From positions 2,728,001-2,792,000 of the forward strand of contig CAWAJM010000001.1 of NCBI GenBank assembly GCA_963782445.1: DNA of 64,000 nucleotides. Direction: 5' to 3'. Made by a program: the position numbers and the translations under genes. Every line of letters begins with the position of its first letter. Position 1 is the first letter of the stretch. The notes below the pieces were generated by a model. That model was not told the DNA's origin. It worked only from the letters and a program-made list of their open reading frames with translations, and did no database searches. Shown here piece after piece: positions 35,666 to 43,839 of the stretch. Source of the stretch: ZC4RG20 sp963782445. GTDB taxonomy: Bacteria; Pseudomonadota; Gammaproteobacteria; Steroidobacterales; Rariloculaceae.

Positions 35666-36196
35666 ATGCGCATAGCCGGCATCACGCTCTGGGAGCTGCT
35701 CGTGACGCTCGCCGTCGCCGGCCTCGGGCTCGTCGTCGCCGTGCCGGGCCTCGAGCGCTTCGCGCTGGACGCCCGCCGCACGGCCGAGGTCAACGCGTTC
35801 GTAGGGGCCGTGCAACTCGCGCGCAGCGAGGCCTACGCGCACGGCCGCCCCGTCGTGCTCTGCAAGACCGCGGACAGGCGGCGCTGCGGGGGCCGCGAAA
35901 TCCGCTACGACGCCGGCTGGATGGTCTTCACGGATACGGAGGAGGCCAGTCCGCCGGAGCGGGGGAAGGCCGTCCCCGTGCTCTACGCGCACGTGCCTCC
36001 GGCCGGCACGCGCATCGCCTCCAACCGCCGGCTCTTCGAGTTCTTCCCGTTCCGGCATCGCAGCACGAACGGCACCGTCACGTTCTGCGATCGGCGCGGC
36101 GCCGAAGCCGCCCGGGCCGTCATCGTGAGCTATACGGGGCGGCCGCGGACGGCCTCTCAAGGCCCCGGCGGTCGCCCGCTCGCGTGCGGAAGGTGA
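35666..36196 (+). CDS. FimT/GspH-family minor pseudopilin, first copy
   Basis: A 176-residue type IV pilus minor pilin. The prepilin site is AGITLWELLVTLAVAGLGL: cleavage after Gly and the required Glu at position +5. The rest is the GspH/FimT beta domain with Cys pairs. It is inserted in the inner membrane, cut by PilD and helps start pilus assembly. GGGAGG precedes ATG 35666. It opens the operon of pilin genes ending with pilE. A second FimT-like gene follows after 99 bp. Confidence 0.88.
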   Translation: MRIAGITLWELLVTLAVAGLGLVVAVPGLERFALDARRTAEVNAFVGAVQLARSEAYAHGRPVVLCKTADRRRCGGREIRYDAGWMVFTDTEEASPPERGKAVPVLYAHVPPAGTRIASNRRLFEFFPFRHRSTNGTVTFCDRRGAEAARAVIVSYTGRPRTASQGPGGRPLACGR

Positions 36197-36295
36197 ACAT
36201 GACCGGGCCGGGGAAAGTACCGCTCATCGGCGCAATGCGGCCGGTCGTCGATTGCCGCTTCGCGGCGGCCCCCCGCGCGGCTATAGTTGCGAACC

Positions 36296-36895
36296 ATGAA
36301 AGGGTTCGCGCAACGCGGCTTCACGCTGTGGGAACTCATGATCACGCTCGCCGTGGCCGGCGTCGTGCTCGGCATCGGCGTGCCGGGCTTCAAGGAGTTC
36401 CTGCGCAACAGCACCATGACCGCCGAGGCCAACGACCTCGTCACGGGGCTTTTGCTCGCGCGCTCCGAAGCGCTCAAACGGCAGGCGCCGGTGACACTCT
36501 GCGCGACGGCCGCAGCGAACGCCGCAACGCCCACCTGCGGCACGAGTTGGAAAGGCTTTGTGGTCTTCGCCGATGCGAACGGCAACGCGGCCGTCGACGC
36601 CGGCGAGAAGGTGCTGCTGCGGCGGGAGGCGGCCGGCGGCGCGCTCGGCGTCTGGATCGACGGCGGCGGCTACGTGCTCTACGGCGCGAACGGCTTCAAG
36701 CGCAAGGCCGACGGCAAGACCGAGGATTCGGCCTCGAACGTCCTGCTCTGCGACGACCGCGGCAACCGGAACCGCGGCGGCGTCTCGACGGCCCGGCTCG
36801 TGACGATCGACCCGATCGGGCGGCCGCTCGTCGAGACCTCGCCCACGGAAATCTCGGACCAGGCCGGCAAGATTCCCGATGCAAGCTGTCCATGA
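36296..36895 (+). CDS. FimT/FimU-like minor pilin, second copy
   Basis: A 199-residue minor pilin with prepilin site QRGFTLWELMITLAVAGVVL (Gly then Phe, Glu at +5) and a GspH/FimT domain. The C-terminal region has paired Cys (VLLCDDRGNRNRGGV and the final CP). The ATG at 36296 has no clear ribosome-binding site; a TATAGT lies close upstream at about 36282-36287 and could be a promoter giving a short or leaderless message. In Pseudomonas the corresponding pair is fimT and fimU. Confidence 0.87.
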   Translation: MKGFAQRGFTLWELMITLAVAGVVLGIGVPGFKEFLRNSTMTAEANDLVTGLLLARSEALKRQAPVTLCATAAANAATPTCGTSWKGFVVFADANGNAAVDAGEKVLLRREAAGGALGVWIDGGGYVLYGANGFKRKADGKTEDSASNVLLCDDRGNRNRGGVSTARLVTIDPIGRPLVETSPTEISDQAGKIPDASCP

Positions 36896-36923
36896 GGCTG
36901 GCTTCGCTCAGGCGCGGCGGCCG

Positions 36924-37439
36924 ATGAGCCGGGCGCGCGCGCGGCGCGCCGGCGCCGAGGCCGCCCCGCAGGCGGCCCGGGGCTTCACGCTCGTCGAGTC
37001 CATGATCGCGCTCGTCGTGCTTTCCGTCGGCATGCTCGGCATCGCCGCCATGTACGGCCAGGGCCTGACGGCCGGGCGCACGGCCGAGCAGCGCACGCGC
37101 GCCGTGAACCTCGTCGCCGACATGGCCGACCGCATCCGCGCGAACCGGCTCGGCCAGGCCGCTTACGAAGGCACGGCGGCCAACCACCGCTGCGACCCGC
37201 AGCACGGCGGCCCCGTCGCCTGCACGCCGGCCGAGATGGCCGCGCACGACCTCTTCGTCTGGAACGAGGAGCTCGCCGACGCCCATATGGGCCTGCCTCA
37301 GGGCAGCGGCAGCGTGGCCTACGACGCGAGCAGCACGCCGCCGACGTACACGATTTCCGTGAGCTGGACGCAGACGGGCCAGGGCACGAAGACCGGGACG
37401 CAAACGTATTCGCTCGCGGTCCAGGTACCGGATTTCTAG
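36924..37439 (+). CDS. pilV: Type IV pilus modification protein PilV
   Basis: A 171-residue minor pilin. The leader is long and Arg-rich and ends ARGFTLVESMIALVVLSVGM, the PilV-type processing site with Glu at +5. The body contains VNLVADMADRIRANRLG, typical of PilV. I use ATG 36924, which has AGGCG upstream; an in-frame ATG at 36879 would overlap the previous gene. The gene ends 2 bp before pilW, so the two are cotranscribed. Confidence 0.88.
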   Translation: MSRARARRAGAEAAPQAARGFTLVESMIALVVLSVGMLGIAAMYGQGLTAGRTAEQRTRAVNLVADMADRIRANRLGQAAYEGTAANHRCDPQHGGPVACTPAEMAAHDLFVWNEELADAHMGLPQGSGSVAYDASSTPPTYTISVSWTQTGQGTKTGTQTYSLAVQVPDF

Positions 37440-37441
37440 CC

Positions 37442-38497
37442 GTGCGCCTACCCGCCCCGCAGCGCCGCCCAAGCCGCCCCGCCCGCCCGGCAGCGGTTGC
37501 CGTATGCCAGGCCGGCATGACGCTCATCGAGCTCATGGTCGCGCTGGCCATCGGCCTGTTTCTCATGATGGGCGCGTTCACGGTCTACCTGCACACGCGC
37601 TCGACTTTTCAGCTCAGCGAGACGATGGCGCGGCTGCAGGAGAACGCGCGTTTCGCGCTCGATGCCATCGAACCGGACGTGCGCATGGCGCACTACTGGG
37701 GGCTCACGGCGCGCACCGAGCAGATCGCCGGTCGCGCCGGCCCGGCGGACCCTGTGGCGTTCGGCGTCGGCGGCTACGACTGCGGCGCGAACTGGGTCGT
37801 GAATCTCGATGCCGACGTCGACGGCACGAACAACGGCGACGCGTGGGCCTGCGCGTCCAGCATGTACCCGCCGGCCGCCGCCGCGGATACGCTCGTGGTG
37901 CGGCGCGCCTCCGAGAAGGCCGCCATGCCGCCGCTCGACAAGAAGCAGCTCTACGTGCAGTCCACGCTCTTCCAGGACGGGCGGCTGTTCGACGGGCTTA
38001 CGACGATCCCGCCGGGCTATGCGGCCGCGAGTTCCGAGACGCATGCGCTCGTCGTAGACGGGTACTACGTGAGCCGCTCCTCGACGCTGGGCCCGGACGT
38101 GCCCTCGCTGCGCGTCATGCGCCTCGTCCCCGGCGCCGTCACCGATGCCGGCCCCAAGGTCGAGGACATCGAGGTCATACCGGGCGTCGAGGACATGCAG
38201 GTGCAGTTCGGGCTCGATCTCGATCCGCCCGCCGCCCCGAATCGCGGCTCGATCGACCTCTACGTCAACCCCGGCGATGCGCGCCTCGACCCGGGCAGCG
38301 CCGGCTACGATCCGAACGCCCGCATCCTGGCCGTGCGCATCTGGCTGCGCGTACGGGCCGAGCGTCCCGAGCCCGGCTACGAGGACGATGCGCCCTACAC
38401 CTATGCCGATGCGCACTTCGACGCCCCCAAGGACGCCTACCGCCGCATCGTCGTCTCGAAGACGATCTTCATTCGCAACGCGAGGTCTCAGACATGA
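37442..38497 (+). CDS. pilW: Minor pilin PilW
   Basis: A 351-residue protein. The prepilin site is CQAGMTLIELMVALAIGLFL. The PilW pattern follows: STFQLSETMARLQENARFAL and AIEPDVRMAHYWG. A GTG start at 37442 lies just after the pilV stop. Its stop overlaps the pilX start (ATGA). In the pilus, PilW, PilX, PilV and FimU form the priming complex at the tip together with PilY1. Confidence 0.9.
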   Translation: MRLPAPQRRPSRPARPAAVAVCQAGMTLIELMVALAIGLFLMMGAFTVYLHTRSTFQLSETMARLQENARFALDAIEPDVRMAHYWGLTARTEQIAGRAGPADPVAFGVGGYDCGANWVVNLDADVDGTNNGDAWACASSMYPPAAAADTLVVRRASEKAAMPPLDKKQLYVQSTLFQDGRLFDGLTTIPPGYAAASSETHALVVDGYYVSRSSTLGPDVPSLRVMRLVPGAVTDAGPKVEDIEVIPGVEDMQVQFGLDLDPPAAPNRGSIDLYVNPGDARLDPGSAGYDPNARILAVRIWLRVRAERPEPGYEDDAPYTYADAHFDAPKDAYRRIVVSKTIFIRNARSQT

Positions 38498-38964
38498 ACC
38501 GTCCCCGTCGGCCGCGAACGCCGTGCGCCGGGCCGCTGCGGGCGCCGCGCTGCGAGGCGGGCGCCGCGCTCATCGTGGGCCTGATCCTTCTGCTCGTGTT
38601 GACCTTGCTCGGTGTCTCGGGCATGAACATGGCGACGCTCGAGCTCAGGATGGCCGGCAACGAGCAATCCCGTCAGGCCGCCTTCCAGGCCGCCGAGACG
38701 GGCATCGATCTCGCGCTCACCCAGGGCGACTATTCGACGACGGCGGGCAAGACCGTCGATGCCGACATGGGCACTGCCCACGTGCACGACACCGTCACGT
38801 TCGTGCAGACGACGCCGGTGCCCGACAAGGCCTTCAGCTTGGGCGTAGCCGGCGGCGGCGTGCAGGCCTACCACTTCGAGGTCAAGGCCGTCGGCACGGT
38901 GCCGGGCGGGGCCACCTCGACCCACACGCAACGCTTCTACGTCGTCGGGCCGGCCGGCCCCTGA
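38494..38964 (+). CDS. pilX: Minor pilin PilX
   Basis: A 156-residue protein with the PilX N-terminal pattern GAALIVGLILLLVLTLLGV, then ATLELRMAGNEQSRQAAFQA, which ends in the family's conserved helix. It lacks the usual Glu at +5, as PilX/PilK-type proteins do. ATG 38494 overlaps the pilW stop by four bases. PilX binds and caps with PilY1. Confidence 0.87.
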   Translation: MNRPRRPRTPCAGPLRAPRCEAGAALIVGLILLLVLTLLGVSGMNMATLELRMAGNEQSRQAAFQAAETGIDLALTQGDYSTTAGKTVDADMGTAHVHDTVTFVQTTPVPDKAFSLGVAGGGVQAYHFEVKAVGTVPGGATSTHTQRFYVVGPAGP

Positions 38965-39000
38965 TCGCCTGCCTTGGCGACGTAATTGAAGGAGAAGCGC

Positions 39001-39372
39001 ATGAGCCGAAAACTCATCGCGGCCGCGGCGCTGGCCCTAGGGCTCGCAAGCACGGCCTGGGCCGAACGCATCGTGAGCCAGCCCGAGGCCGCATACGAGC
39101 TGCGCCTCGAGGACGTGACGACCCTGCCCGACAGCACGGCAGGCTATCTCGTCTTCAGGACCTGCTCCGCGTGCAACGTCACGTCGGTGACCGTGAGCCC
39201 GGATACGGTCTACGTGCTCGCCGGCAAGCGCGTGCCGTTCGCGGACTTTCTGCGCGCGGCGCAGGGCTACAGCCGGGCGGACGGCGGCCCGACGAACACG
39301 AACGTCTTCGTTTATTACGACATTGCGACGCGGCACGTGAACCGCGTCGTGCTGAATCACTTCGGAGCCTAG
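39001..39372 (+). CDS. Small secreted protein in the pilus operon, unknown
   Basis: A 123-residue protein with a signal peptide (cut after AWA, about residue 22). It contains FRTCSACNVTSVTVSPDTVY, a CxxC, and ends in VNRVVLNHFGA. I do not recognise the family. It is placed between pilX and pilY1 with a strong AAGGAG site before ATG 39001, only 4 bp ahead of pilY1, so it is surely part of the operon. It may be a periplasmic factor for folding or export of PilY1 (inference). Confidence 0.8.
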   Translation: MSRKLIAAAALALGLASTAWAERIVSQPEAAYELRLEDVTTLPDSTAGYLVFRTCSACNVTSVTVSPDTVYVLAGKRVPFADFLRAAQGYSRADGGPTNTNVFVYYDIATRHVNRVVLNHFGA

Positions 39373-39376
39373 ACCG

Positions 39377-42300
39377 ATGACCGTCAGGACTCAGCGTCTC
39401 GTCGTCGTGCTCACCGGGCTGCTCTGGGCCCTGCTCGCGGGTCAGCCCGCGCTCGCGGACGACACGGAGATGTTCGTTTACGACACCAGCGCGCTGCACG
39501 TGAGCCCGAACATCCTATTCATCTTCGATACGTCGGGCAGCATGGGGACCGAGGTCGAGAGCCAGCCGGCCTACGACCCCTCCATGACCTACGCCGGCAG
39601 CTGCGATCCGAGCCGCGTCTACTGGCGATTCGGAGCCGGCGATGCGCCGACGTGCGACACGAACCGCTGGTTCGACAGGACGGCGCTCAAGTGCAAGAGC
39701 GCTCTCGACGCCTTCGGCGCCACGTCGGGCTACGTCGTCGACCACTTCGCCGCATTCGATACGGGCTCCGCCACCTGGAAGGACCTCGACGAGAGTCAGA
39801 AGTCGCGCGCCGTCGAGTGCCGTTCGGACAGCGGCACGGACGGCGGCGGCACGGACGCCTCAAAGGTGTATGCGCAGAACGGAGACCCCGCAAATCCCTG
39901 GACCGACAACTCCGCGAAAGAGATCAACTGGTGGAGCGAGCCGACGGATACGCTCTACAGCGCCAACTACCTGAACTGGTTCTACGGCGCGACCGGACCC
40001 TCTACGCGCAGCCAGGTCATGAAGGACGTCGCCAAGGGACTGCTCGGCAGCGTCCACGGCGTCAATATCGGCCTCATGCGCTTCAACAGTGACGGCGTCG
40101 GGGGCCATCTCGTGCAGGCCGTGAAGGACGTCGACTCGAGCCGGGCCGCACTGGCGGCGGCGATCGACGCTCTGCCGGCCGACAGCACGACGCCGCTCTC
40201 GGAGACACTGTACGAGGCCGCGCGTTATTTCCTTGGACGCCAGCCCGAATACGGTGCCGGGCTGCACAACCCGGATGCGACGGGCATCGGCGTCGGCCCG
40301 GACGGCAACTACGCCTCCCCCGTGCAGTACGCCTGCCAGAAAAACTACGTCGTGTACCTGACCGACGGCCAGCCCGAGTACGATTCCGGCGCGGACAGCG
40401 AGATCCTCAGCATGACCGACAACGCCGGGCACAGCTTCGCGGACCTCGTCGGCAGCGCCTGCGACAAGGAGACTTACCCGGCCGGCATCACGGCGTCGGG
40501 CGGCGACTGCCTCGACGACCTCGCGGCGTTCCTGCACAGCGCGGATCTCTCCGGAACGCTGCCCGGAAAACAGAACGTGACGACTTACACGGTCGGCTTC
40601 ACGGCGGACCTGCCGATCCTCCAGCAGACGGCGCAGCGCGGCGGCGGCCGGTACTACACCGCCAAAGACACCGCGAGCCTCTCGCAGGCGCTCACGAACA
40701 TCGTCACCTCCATCCTCCAAACGCAGGCGACGTTCACGGCGCCCGCGGTCTCCGTCGACACGTTCAACAGGACGCGCAACCGCAACGACGTGTACGTCAC
40801 GATGTTTCAGCCGGCAGGTACGGCGCACTGGCCGGGCAACCTCAAGAAATTCCAGCTGAACCCGACGGACGGCACGCTCGTGGACCAGAACGGGCTGCCG
40901 GCCATCGACACGGACACGGGCTTCTTCAAAGACACCGCGCAAAGTTTCTGGACGGCCCGGCCCGACGGCGCCGACGTGACGCTCGGAGGGGCGGCGGCGC
41001 AGCTGCCCGATCCCGGCCCGAGACATCTCTACACCGATCTGGGCAGCACCGATCTGACCGACGCCTCGAATGCGGTCGCGACGGCGAACGCCGGGTTGAC
41101 GGATGCGGTGCTCCACGTCGGCGATCCCGGCGATCCGTCCCGCGCGGACGTCATCGACTTCATGCGCGGCGTCGACGTGGCCGACTCCAACCATGACGAC
41201 AGCAAAACGGATACGCGCCGCCAGATCGGCGATCCGCTCCATTCCCAGCCCGTTACGATGGTGTACGGCGGCACGCTCACCGCGCCCGATCCGGAAGACG
41301 CCGTCGTCTATTTCGCGACCAATGACGGCTACCTCCACGCCATCGACCCATCGACGGGCGCGGAACGCTGGGCATTCGTGCCGCGCGAATTTCTCGGCGA
41401 CCAGGCGGAGCTGCTCAAGAATCCGACCGTGGGCTCGAAGCACTACGGAATCGACGGCAGCCTGCGCCTCCAGGTTCTCGCGAACGACGATGGCGTCATC
41501 GATCCGGCCCACGAAAAGGTCTATCTGTTCTTCGGCATGCGGCGCGGCGGCTCGGTCTACTACGGCCTCAACGTCACGGACCCGAACCATCCCAAGCTGC
41601 TCTGGCGGCTCGGCAGCGACGCGCTGCCCGGCATCGGCCAGACCTGGTCGAATCCGGTCCCGACGCGCATTGCGGTCGCGGGCGCCGACGAGAATCCGGA
41701 CGACCTCGTCGTCGTTCTCGGCGGCGGCTATGACACGTCGCAGGACGGCGGCGCGGCGAGCACGGACGGAACCGGCAACGACATCTACATCGTCGATTCG
41801 GTGTCCGGTAAGCTGCTGTGGCGCGGCAGCAAAACGGGCGCGACGAAAGACTTCGCGCGGATGGATTACTCCATTCCGGCCAACGTCAGGGTCATCGATC
41901 TCGACGGCGACGGCTATGCGGATCGAATGTATGCGGCCGACATGGGCGGCCAGGTCTGGCGTTTCGATATCAACAACGGGCAATCCGCCTCCGCGCTCGT
42001 GAACGGCGGCGTCATCGCCCAGCTTGGGGCGGCGGGCAACGCCGCTGCGACGCTGACCGAGACTCGGCGCTTCTACTACGCGCCGGATGTCGCGCTCGTC
42101 AGCAACAAAACGCAGAGCTTCCTGCACCTGGGCATCGGCTCGGGCTATCGGGCGCATCCGAACTCGACGGCCAACGCGGATCGCTTCTATGCGCTGCGCG
42201 ACTACGCTCCTTTCCGGGAGTTGACGCAGGCCGAATTCGACGCCCGCGCGCCCGTCAAGGAAGGCGATTTGACCGACATCACGGACAACGTCGACGCGAA

Positions 42301-42769
42301 GCTCGCGGCCGATAGTCCCGGCTGGATGCTGCGGCTCGCCAGCGGCGAGAAGGTGCTCGCCGAGGCACGCACGTTCGACAACAAGGTCTACTTCACGACC
42401 TACACCCCGGGCGCGCCGCTCGATGCGGACCACTGCGTGCCGCAGCCCGGCACGAGCAAGCTCTATGTCGTGAGCTTGTTCAACGGCGCGCCCGTGACGA
42501 ACCTCGATGCCTCGGTCGAGGACTCGAGCTCGACCGACGCCGCGGCGACAGCGGCCGATACTCCGCTCACGGCCGCGGATCGGTCCAAGGCGTTTGCGGG
42601 CACGATACCGAGTGCGGTCACGTTCGTGTTCCCGACGCCCGATGCGGACTGCGAAGGGGACGCCTGTACACCCAAGCCCGTGGCCTGCGTAGACCTGTCC
42701 TGTACCTCCACGGACTTCGTCGATCGGCCACGCAGGACGATCTGGACGGAGAATTCGGTCGACCGGTGA
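39377..42769 (+). CDS. pilY1: Type IV pilus tip adhesin/assembly protein PilY1
   Basis: A 1130-residue secreted protein. After a signal peptide comes a von Willebrand A domain with the metal site ILFIFDTSGSMG (DxSxS), through about residue 440. The C-terminal half is the PilC-type beta-propeller with EDAVVYFATNDGYLHAID, KVYLFFGMRRGGSVYYGLNV and a calcium loop DLDGDGYADRMYAADMGG. PilY1 controls pilus extension and retraction and takes part in adhesion and surface sensing. The stop overlaps the pilE start (GTGA). The extreme C-terminus has several Cys (ADCEGDACTPKPVACVDLSC). Confidence 0.93.
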   Translation: MTVRTQRLVVVLTGLLWALLAGQPALADDTEMFVYDTSALHVSPNILFIFDTSGSMGTEVESQPAYDPSMTYAGSCDPSRVYWRFGAGDAPTCDTNRWFDRTALKCKSALDAFGATSGYVVDHFAAFDTGSATWKDLDESQKSRAVECRSDSGTDGGGTDASKVYAQNGDPANPWTDNSAKEINWWSEPTDTLYSANYLNWFYGATGPSTRSQVMKDVAKGLLGSVHGVNIGLMRFNSDGVGGHLVQAVKDVDSSRAALAAAIDALPADSTTPLSETLYEAARYFLGRQPEYGAGLHNPDATGIGVGPDGNYASPVQYACQKNYVVYLTDGQPEYDSGADSEILSMTDNAGHSFADLVGSACDKETYPAGITASGGDCLDDLAAFLHSADLSGTLPGKQNVTTYTVGFTADLPILQQTAQRGGGRYYTAKDTASLSQALTNIVTSILQTQATFTAPAVSVDTFNRTRNRNDVYVTMFQPAGTAHWPGNLKKFQLNPTDGTLVDQNGLPAIDTDTGFFKDTAQSFWTARPDGADVTLGGAAAQLPDPGPRHLYTDLGSTDLTDASNAVATANAGLTDAVLHVGDPGDPSRADVIDFMRGVDVADSNHDDSKTDTRRQIGDPLHSQPVTMVYGGTLTAPDPEDAVVYFATNDGYLHAIDPSTGAERWAFVPREFLGDQAELLKNPTVGSKHYGIDGSLRLQVLANDDGVIDPAHEKVYLFFGMRRGGSVYYGLNVTDPNHPKLLWRLGSDALPGIGQTWSNPVPTRIAVAGADENPDDLVVVLGGGYDTSQDGGAASTDGTGNDIYIVDSVSGKLLWRGSKTGATKDFARMDYSIPANVRVIDLDGDGYADRMYAADMGGQVWRFDINNGQSASALVNGGVIAQLGAAGNAAATLTETRRFYYAPDVALVSNKTQSFLHLGIGSGYRAHPNSTANADRFYALRDYAPFRELTQAEFDARAPVKEGDLTDITDNVDAKLAADSPGWMLRLASGEKVLAEARTFDNKVYFTTYTPGAPLDADHCVPQPGTSKLYVVSLFNGAPVTNLDASVEDSSSTDAAATAADTPLTAADRSKAFAGTIPSAVTFVFPTPDADCEGDACTPKPVACVDLSCTSTDFVDRPRRTIWTENSVDR

Positions 42770-43227
42770 GCGAGCCCGAGCAGCAGCCCTGCAAGCGCGG
42801 CACGGCCGGGCGCCGGCGGCCCGGTCCGGAGCGCGGCGTCACGCTCATCGAGCTCATGATCGTCGTCGTGATCGTCGCGATCCTCGCGACGATCGCGGTA
42901 CCGAGCTACCGGCAGTACACGCGCCGCGCCTACCGCACCGAGGCCAAGACGGCCCTGTTGAAGCTGCAGACGAAGCAGGAAGGCTACTATCTCGAGCACA
43001 ACCGCTACGCGGCGTCGTTCACGGAGCTGGACTGCTGTGACAAGAGCGAGAACGGCGTCTATACGCTGACGCTGGCGACCGCGGGCGACGGACAGAGCTA
43101 CACGGCGACGGCAAAGCCCACGCCGGGCGGCGGCAACGGCGCCTCGATGACGGACGATACACACTGCGCCGAATTCACGCTGCAGCAGGACGGCGAGAAG
43201 GGCGCGACCAGCGACGACTGCTGGTAA
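42766..43227 (+). CDS. pilE: Type IV pilin-like protein PilE
   Basis: A 153-residue minor pilin with leader ending ERGVTLIELMIVVVIVAILA (Gly/Val cut, Glu at +5), then the PilE pattern VPSYRQYTRRAYRTEAKTAL. Cys residues occur at CCDKSENG and near the end (HCAEFTL, SDDCW), giving the D-loop disulfide. GTG 42766 overlaps the pilY1 stop. It is the last gene of the pilus operon and converges on lspA. Confidence 0.9.
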   Translation: MSEPEQQPCKRGTAGRRRPGPERGVTLIELMIVVVIVAILATIAVPSYRQYTRRAYRTEAKTALLKLQTKQEGYYLEHNRYAASFTELDCCDKSENGVYTLTLATAGDGQSYTATAKPTPGGGNGASMTDDTHCAEFTLQQDGEKGATSDDCW

Positions 43228-43259
43228 ATCTACGGCCTACTGTTCGCTGCTCGGCGACC

Positions 43260-43281
43260 CCGGCCCGCCGATGCGGGCCGG
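43260..43281. terminator. Hairpin between convergent pilE and lspA
   Basis: An 8-bp GC-only stem (CCGGCCCG and its complement) with a 6-base loop CCGATG sits in the 75-bp gap between the two converging stop codons. No T-run follows, so it would be a weak or factor-assisted terminator for both operons. Confidence 0.4.
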
Positions 43282-43302
43282 CCGGCGCGGGGCCAGGGCC
43301 CG

Positions 43303-43839
43303 CTACTCGCCCGGCCTTGCGACGCGCTCGTCCCGCCGATGCCGGCGGGCGTCGAGGAGATTGTCGAGGATCAGCAGCACGGCGCCGATCGTGATCGCGG
43401 AGTCGGCCACGTTGAACGCCGGAAAGTCCCAGGCGCCGTAGTGCACGCGGATGAAGTCGACGACGTAGCCGAAGGCCACGCGGTCGATGACGTTGCCGAG
43501 CGCGCCCCCGAGCACGAGGCACAGGCCCGCGGCCAGCAGATGGTGGCCGCGGGGAGCGAGCCGGCGCAGCCAGACCAGGATGCCGATGCTGACCGCGATA
43601 CCGAGCGCGATGAACGCCCAGCGCTGCCAGCCCGAGGCCGTGCTCAGGAAGCTGAACGCCGCGCCCTCGTTATGCAGCCGGATCAGGCTCAGGAACGGCA
43701 GCAGCACGACCTCCTGGAACTCCTCGAGGTGCCGCACGGTGAGGTACTTCGTGATCCGGTCGAGCACGATGACGGCCACGGACAGCCAAAGCCAGTTGGC
43801 CGCGCCGGCCTTGAGCGAGAACCACCGCCGTACCGTCAT
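43303..43839 (-). CDS. lspA: Lipoprotein signal peptidase (signal peptidase II)
   Basis: A 178-residue inner-membrane aspartic protease that removes prolipoprotein signal peptides. Four helices are seen. The catalytic Asp residues lie in GNVIDRVAFGYVVDFI and FPAFNVADSAITIG. ATG 43839 overlaps the ileS stop by four bases (ATGA); an in-frame extension to 43875 would lie inside ileS. The fkpB and ispH genes that often follow lspA in this group are not here. Confidence 0.95.
   Translation of the reverse strand: MTVRRWFSLKAGAANWLWLSVAVIVLDRITKYLTVRHLEEFQEVVLLPFLSLIRLHNEGAAFSFLSTASGWQRWAFIALGIAVSIGILVWLRRLAPRGHHLLAAGLCLVLGGALGNVIDRVAFGYVVDFIRVHYGAWDFPAFNVADSAITIGAVLLILDNLLDARRHRRDERVARPGE

Noticed and set aside
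36184..36927. A 247-codon plus-strand frame overlapping the second FimT-like gene
   Set aside because: Arg-rich and out of frame with the pilin, which has a perfect prepilin site.
39860..42433. An 857-codon minus-strand open frame antisense to pilY1
   Set aside because: Arg/Val/Asp-rich shadow of pilY1 with no ribosome-binding site or motif.
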